64,000 nucleotides of DNA from Massilia sp. Bi118 (lineage in GTDB: Bacteria > Pseudomonadota > Gammaproteobacteria > Burkholderiales > Burkholderiaceae_D): contig NZ_CAKKMV010000006.1 of the NCBI RefSeq assembly GCF_918697865.1, positions 1 to 64,000 on the forward strand, read 5' to 3'. The position numbers and the translations under genes were made by a program. Positions 60,500 through 64,000 of this stretch are shown piece by piece. How positions within the stretch are numbered: position 1 is the first letter of the stretch; the number at the start of each line of letters is the position of its first letter. The notes beneath the pieces are model-generated. The model saw nothing but the letters and a program-made list of their open reading frames with translations. It made no database searches and was not told the origin of the DNA.

Positions 60500-61170
60500 G
60501 GTTCCCCCAGCAGGAAAGACTTGGTCATCGGTACTTGCTGCCCCTGCACCTGCAGCGCCACCTGCATGCCGGTCGGCGGCAGCGGCACGGTATTCGGATC
60601 CTGCTGCTGGGCCTGGCCGCCGGCGGCCGCAGCAGCTGCCGCGGCGCTGCCGGCATTCGCGGCGCTGGTCGACTGGCGCCAGGCCTTGTTCTCCCAGGTC
60701 AGTATCTGCATGCCGGCCACCCCGGACTGCAGCGCGACGGCGCCGCTGGTGTCGGTGTCGCTGACCGCGGCCTGCCACAGGCCATCGAGCTGGACCAGGT
60801 CGCGCACGCCCGGCGACTCGCGCCGCACCAGGGTACCGTTGACGATGCGATAGGCCACCACCTGCAGGCGCGAAGGCTGGTTTTCGGTGAACACCTCGCG
60901 CACCATCGTGAAGCGGTCGGTACCCGTCAGCAGATACGGGCGGCGTTCGAGCACGTCGCGTCCGGCGATGTGCTCGCAGTCGCTCTGCATCTGCGCAAAG
61001 GCCAGCTGCATGCCGCGCGTGGTTTCCATCTGGTTCGTGAGCGCCACACGCGCGCGGATGATGCCATCCAGCCCGCGCCAGCCGAGCACGGCGACGATCG
61101 CGAGAATGCTGATCGCCACCAGCAACTCCACCAGGGTAAAACCGCGCTGCCGCTTCAGTTTTACGCTCAT
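60496..61170 (-). CDS. gspJ: Type II secretion minor pseudopilin GspJ
   Basis: 224 residues from the ATG at 61168-61170. Prepilin leader KRQRGFTLVELLVAISILAI carries the Gly-Phe cleavage site and Glu+5. The C-terminal third contains a poly-Ala run (AAAAAAAAGGQ) that seems to be an expanded linker. Forms the pseudopilus tip. Four-base overlaps with gspI and gspK. The longer frame to 61581 runs through gspI and is rejected. Confidence 0.93.
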   Translation of the reverse strand: MSVKLKRQRGFTLVELLVAISILAIVAVLGWRGLDGIIRARVALTNQMETTRGMQLAFAQMQSDCEHIAGRDVLERRPYLLTGTDRFTMVREVFTENQPSRLQVVAYRIVNGTLVRRESPGVRDLVQLDGLWQAAVSDTDTSGAVALQSGVAGMQILTWENKAWRQSTSAANAGSAAAAAAAAGGQAQQQDPNTVPLPPTGMQVALQVQGQQVPMTKSFLLGEP

Positions 61171-61556
61171 AGACGCGGCCTCAGCACGAGTTGGACCAGT
61201 TTGACGATGCGCCGGTTCGGATTTTCGATGTCGAAAACGGAGACTTCGACGCGGCGCAAACGTGGGTTCGGACTGGAGAACACTTCTTCCTGGCAGACCA
61301 GGTGCAGATCGCCCTGCGCGCAATCGAAGCCGCGCTTGCCAATTTCCGGGAATTCCTTGCCCAGGCGGATTTGCACGAGCCGGTTCTCGGCCGACCAGGT
61401 CGCCATCATCGAGGTCCGCAGGCCGCTGCTGTTGGCGGTCAGGCTGCCGACCGCGCGCAGGCCGGCGCCGAGGGCCGTGCCGACGATGACCAGGGCCACC
61501 AGCACCTCGAGCAGCGTGAATCCACCTGAGCGCAAGGTCTTCATGCGGGCTTTCAT
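61167..61556 (-). CDS. gspI: Type II secretion minor pseudopilin GspI
   Basis: 129 residues, typical size. Prepilin leader SGGFTLLEVLVALVIVGTAL with Gly-Phe cleavage site and Glu+5. It continues with WSAENRLVQIRLGKEFPEIG and CAQGDLHLVCQEEV, containing two Cys that may pair. Part of the pseudopilus tip complex. Four-base overlaps on both ends. Confidence 0.94.
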   Translation of the reverse strand: MKARMKTLRSGGFTLLEVLVALVIVGTALGAGLRAVGSLTANSSGLRTSMMATWSAENRLVQIRLGKEFPEIGKRGFDCAQGDLHLVCQEEVFSSPNPRLRRVEVSVFDIENPNRRIVKLVQLVLRPRL

Positions 61557-62023
61557 TCGACGGTGAAATGGCCGACGCCATCGGCGCGGATGGCCACGCG
61601 GTTGCCGCCGGTCGCCAGCACCAGCACGAAGGGTTTATCGACCGGCTCGCGGCCGAAGGTGATGCGCAGCGGATTCACGGTGCCGGCGCTGGCCGGATCC
61701 AGCAGCAGGGTCAGCGGGCCGTTCTTGAAGTCGCGTTCGCGCAGCAGATCGTCGCCGGTAATCAGATCCCAGCGCGTCTCGTTGCGCACCAGGAAGTGAT
61801 AGCGCTCGGGCGTGGCCTCGAAGGTGACCGGGCGGTTGCGCACGATGGCCTCGTCGCGCGCCAGCTGCAGCAGCAGGGTCAGGCGCTGGGCTTCTTTCTG
61901 CAGGTCCTGCTGCGGGTTGGGCATGGCGTTGAGCGAAGCCATCCCCAGCGTGATGCCGATGATCACCATCACGACCATGATCTCCACGAGCGTGAAGCCG
62001 CGGGTTCGCGCGTGCTTGGTCAT
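61553..62023 (-). CDS. gspH: Type II secretion minor pseudopilin GspH
   Basis: 156 residues. Prepilin leader RTRGFTLVEIMVVMVIIGIT (Gly-Phe site, Glu+5). LTLLLQLARDEAIVRNRPVTFE and the C-terminal beta domain (VLVLATGGNRVAIRADG) match GspH. GGAGA lies nine bases before the ATG at 62023. It links the tip complex to the GspG shaft. 33 bases after the gspG stop. Confidence 0.94.
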   Translation of the reverse strand: MTKHARTRGFTLVEIMVVMVIIGITLGMASLNAMPNPQQDLQKEAQRLTLLLQLARDEAIVRNRPVTFEATPERYHFLVRNETRWDLITGDDLLRERDFKNGPLTLLLDPASAGTVNPLRITFGREPVDKPFVLVLATGGNRVAIRADGVGHFTVE

Positions 62024-62056
62024 CGGGTCGATTCTCCGCAGGCTGCAAGGCTCCGC

Positions 62057-62506
62057 TTATTTATCCCAGGAGCCGACGTCGGCATCTTCGCCGGCGCCGC
62101 CCGGCTGGCCATCCGCGCCCAGCGAGAACACGTCGATCTCGCCGTGCAGACCCGGCTGCAGGTACTGGTAATTGTTGCCCCACGGGTCCTTCGGCAGCTT
62201 CTCGACGTAGCCGCCCTCTTTCCAGCCATTGGCGGCCGGGCCGGTGGTCGGCTTCTGCACCAGTGCGGTCAGGCCCTGCTCGGTGGTCGGATAGCGCTGG
62301 TTGTCCAGCTTGTACAGTTTCAGGGCCTGCATCAGGGTCGCGATATCGGTCTTGGCGGCGGTCACGCGCGCCTCGCCGGTACGGCCCAGCAGCTTGGGCA
62401 CGACCAGCATGCCGAGGATGCCGATGATGACCACGACGACCATGATCTCGACGAGGGTGAAACCGCGCTGGCGGCGCCGCTGCATGCGATGCGAAATGTT
62501 CTGCAT
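62057..62506 (-). CDS. gspG: Type II secretion major pseudopilin GspG
   Basis: 149 residues from the ATG at 62504-62506 (MQNISHRMQRRRQRGF). The leader RQRGFTLVEIMVVVVIIGIL has the Gly-Phe site and Glu+5. The C-terminal region KLPKDPWGNNYQYLQPGLHGEIDVFSLG holds the usual calcium-binding loop. A later ATG at about 62485 would also give a functional leader; both lack a clear ribosome binding site. GspG forms the pseudopilus shaft and heads the operon. Confidence 0.95.
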   Translation of the reverse strand: MQNISHRMQRRRQRGFTLVEIMVVVVIIGILGMLVVPKLLGRTGEARVTAAKTDIATLMQALKLYKLDNQRYPTTEQGLTALVQKPTTGPAANGWKEGGYVEKLPKDPWGNNYQYLQPGLHGEIDVFSLGADGQPGGAGEDADVGSWDK

Positions 62507-62548
62507 AAAATAATGATGGTTGGTGGTCGAAAGAGGCTGAATCAAACT

Positions 62549-62578
62549 AGTATAAGGCCGAATTGTGTAAAACCGTCA
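62549..62578 (-). promoter_or_regulatory. Candidate promoter of the T2SS operon
   Basis: On the minus strand a -10 box TATACT (62549-62554) and a -35-like TGACGG (62573-62578) are separated by 18 bases, 43 bases upstream of the gspG ATG. Spacing is good, the -35 imperfect. It is the only convincing candidate before a 12-gene operon. Confidence 0.45.
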
Positions 62579-62638
62579 CTCGGAAGACTTTCCAATTGTA
62601 AGCCAGGGGCAAGCCTGACGGAATGCCTGGCGGAATCG

Positions 62639-63403
62639 CTAGCCGCGCTGCTGTCCGCGTTCACTGCAGACCGGGCAGGCATGATTGCGCCCGACCTGCA
62701 TCTCGGTCCATTCCATGGCGCGGCCGTCGAGCATCAGGAGGCGCCCGACCAGCGGCTGCCCGCAGCCGGCCAGTAGTTTGAGGGCCTCGGCCGCCTGCAC
62801 GGCGCCGATCACGCCGACCAGCGGCGCGAACACGCCCATGCTGCTGCAGGCCACGTCCTCGAAGCGGCTGTCCTCGGGGAACAGGCAGGCATAGCAGGGA
62901 GACGACGGGTCGCGCACGTCGAACACCGAGACCTGGCCGTCGAAGCGGATCACGGCGCCCGCCACCAGCGGCACGCCCGCCGCCACGCAGGCGCGGTTGA
63001 CGGCCTGGCGGGTGGCGAAGTTGTCGCTGCAGTCGAGTACGACATCGCTGTCCGCTACCAGTTCCCGCAGCCGTTCGCCGCTCACGCGCTCGCGCAGGGC
63101 AATGACGTCGATCTCGGGATTGATCTGGAGCAAAGCCTCACGGCCGGACTCGACCTTGGGCTGGCCAATGCGCGCCGTGGTATGCATGACCTGGCGTTGC
63201 AGATTGGTGAGATCGACCTCGTCGTCGTCGACCAGGGCGATGCGCCCGGCGCCGCTCGCGGCCAGATAGAGCGCGGCGGGCGAGCCGAGACCGCCGGCGC
63301 CGACGATCAGGACGCGCGCGCCCAGCACCCGCTCCTGTCCCTCGATGCCGACCTCGTCGAGCAGGATGTGGCGCGAGTAGCGCAGCAGCTGGCGGTCGTC
63401 CAT
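62639..63403 (-). CDS. moeB: Molybdopterin-synthase adenylyltransferase, MoeB/ThiF family
   Basis: 254 residues. The nucleotide-binding GAGGLGS (35-41) and ALVDDDEVDLTNLQRQ, plus two CxxC pairs (CYAC near 172-175 and CPVC near 243-246) that bind zinc, match MoeB/ThiF/HesA. It adenylates the C-terminal Gly of MoaD or ThiS-type sulfur carriers for molybdopterin or thiamine synthesis in the cytosol. No moa/thi neighbours are visible, so the exact carrier is open. It starts 10 bases after the ctpA stop, suggesting coupling. Confidence 0.9.
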   Translation of the reverse strand: MDDRQLLRYSRHILLDEVGIEGQERVLGARVLIVGAGGLGSPAALYLAASGAGRIALVDDDEVDLTNLQRQVMHTTARIGQPKVESGREALLQINPEIDVIALRERVSGERLRELVADSDVVLDCSDNFATRQAVNRACVAAGVPLVAGAVIRFDGQVSVFDVRDPSSPCYACLFPEDSRFEDVACSSMGVFAPLVGVIGAVQAAEALKLLAGCGQPLVGRLLMLDGRAMEWTEMQVGRNHACPVCSERGQQRG

Positions 63404-63413
63404 GTTTCCCCGA

Positions 63414-64000
63414 TTACTTCTTCGGGCTGCCCTTCACCTCGGGCGGCTTCTGCTCGGTGCCCGGCAGCCTGGCCGGCGCCGGGGCGTCGTCGAGCGGGTC
63501 GGCCTTGGCCAGTTTCACGGGCAGGCCCTTGAAGTGGTTGATGGCCTGGGCCAGCTGGAAGTCGTCCTTGCCGCCGAACTCGGGCGCCTTGCCGCTTTTG
63601 AGGATCGCCAGCGCACGCTGTTCTTCCTCGAGCTCGTCGCGCTTGGCGCTGACCGCGTTCGGCTTGGCTTCGCCTTCGTTCGACAGGTGGCGGTCGAGGT
63701 CGGCTTCGCGCACGCGCAGGGCGTTCAGGCCGTCGCCTTCCGGGGTCTCGTCGACTTTCAGGTCGGGGACGATGCCCAGTGCCTGGATCGAACGCCCTTT
63801 CGGGGTGTAGTAGCGCGCGGTGGTCAGTTTGACGGCGGTGTTCTCGGTCAGCTGGCGCAGGGTCTGCACCGAGCCCTTGCCGAAGGTCTGGCTGCCCATC
63901 ACGATGGCGCGCTTGTAGTCCTGCAGGGCGCCGGCGACGATTTCCGAGGCCGAGGCCGAGCCGGTGTTCACCAGCACCACCATCGGCACCGTTTTGAGGG
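63414..64000 (-). CDS. ctpA: C-terminal processing protease (CtpA/S41), 3' part only
   Basis: Only the last about 195 codons are in the window; the gene continues past 64000. The catalytic Ser is in [15 protein letters not shown] and the Lys in [12 protein letters not shown], the S41 Ser-Lys dyad. [21 protein letters not shown] follows. The tail is long, charged and Pro-rich ([10 protein letters not shown]). CtpA proteases cut C-termini of periplasmic proteins. The likely missing upstream part would carry signal peptide and PDZ domain. Confidence 0.92.
   Translation of the reverse strand, partial: LKTVPMVVLVNTGSASASEIVAGALQDYKRAIVMGSQTFGKGSVQTLRQLTENTAVKLTTARYYTPKGRSIQALGIVPDLKVDETPEGDGLNALRVREADLDRHLSNEGEAKPNAVSAKRDELEEEQRALAILKSGKAPEFGGKDDFQLAQAINHFKGLPVKLAKADPLDDAPAPARLPGTEQKPPEVKGSPKK

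Overview
The window is a gene-dense, high-GC (mostly mid-60s percent by eye) chromosomal segment of a Gram-negative betaproteobacterium. Gene content, the tRNA-tuf arrangement, betaproteobacterial porins, the ahcY riboswitch and the style of the proteins fit Oxalobacteraceae best (Massilia, Telluria or Janthinobacterium type). That placement is inferred from gene style, not from a database match. No plasmid, prophage, IS element or CRISPR array was seen.

Layout. (1) 1-640: the 5' end of tuf behind tRNA-Tyr, tRNA-Gly and tRNA-Thr, driven leftward from two tandem sigma70-like promoters. (2) 0.7-7.1 kb: a signalling block with a MASE1-CHASE-PAS-GGDEF-EAL membrane protein, an HDOD protein, and a degenerate receiver with a TPR domain. 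(3) 7.2-13.7 kb: a membrane J-domain protein, a MidA-type methyltransferase, a pterin/folate pair (FolM-like SDR and FolB), ttcA, an exported histidine phosphatase, and a lower-GC islet with orphan membrane proteins. (4) 13.8-25.7 kb: a sugar permease, a GT2, an exported M14 peptidase, an S41 lipoprotein, a questin-oxidase-like protein, and a fused indolepyruvate ferredoxin oxidoreductase divergent from an Lrp-type regulator. (5) 25.9-35.7 kb: cca, GST, an NDUFA9-like protein and Slt, then one-carbon and methyl-cycle genes: 5-FTHF cyclo-ligase, metF, a holin-superfamily membrane protein, ahcY under an SAH riboswitch, and metK. (6) 35.9-44.8 kb: two LpxL-like acyltransferases, dapF, a Sel1 protein, two porins, a DUF484 protein and xerC. 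(7) 45-51.2 kb: a COG0523 GTPase, a dksA with an incomplete zinc site, a double-STAS protein, hslVU behind a heat-shock-like promoter, and an XRE regulator. (8) 51.2-62.5 kb: a complete type II secretion operon read leftward as G-H-I-J-K-L-M-N-D-E-F-C. (9) 62.6-64 kb: a MoeB/ThiF protein and the 3' part of a CtpA-type protease.

How the genes work together. metK, ahcY and metF make, clear and recycle S-adenosylmethionine, and the riboswitch lets accumulating SAH raise ahcY (and probably metF) expression. The T2SS probably exports extracellular hydrolases. HslVU is inferred to be heat inducible. The REC-TPR and HDOD genes are translationally coupled (ATGA overlap) and meet the diguanylate cyclase/phosphodiesterase gene tail to tail.

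Non-coding structure. There are three sites with REP-like palindromes in two subtypes, and two large imperfect palindromes (24957-25060 and 32774-32892) that share a core and each abut a stop codon. These palindromes, the degenerate receiver module, the tailed GspC/GspD and the COG0523-dksA pair are the most interesting observations. No clear case of an entirely new system was found.
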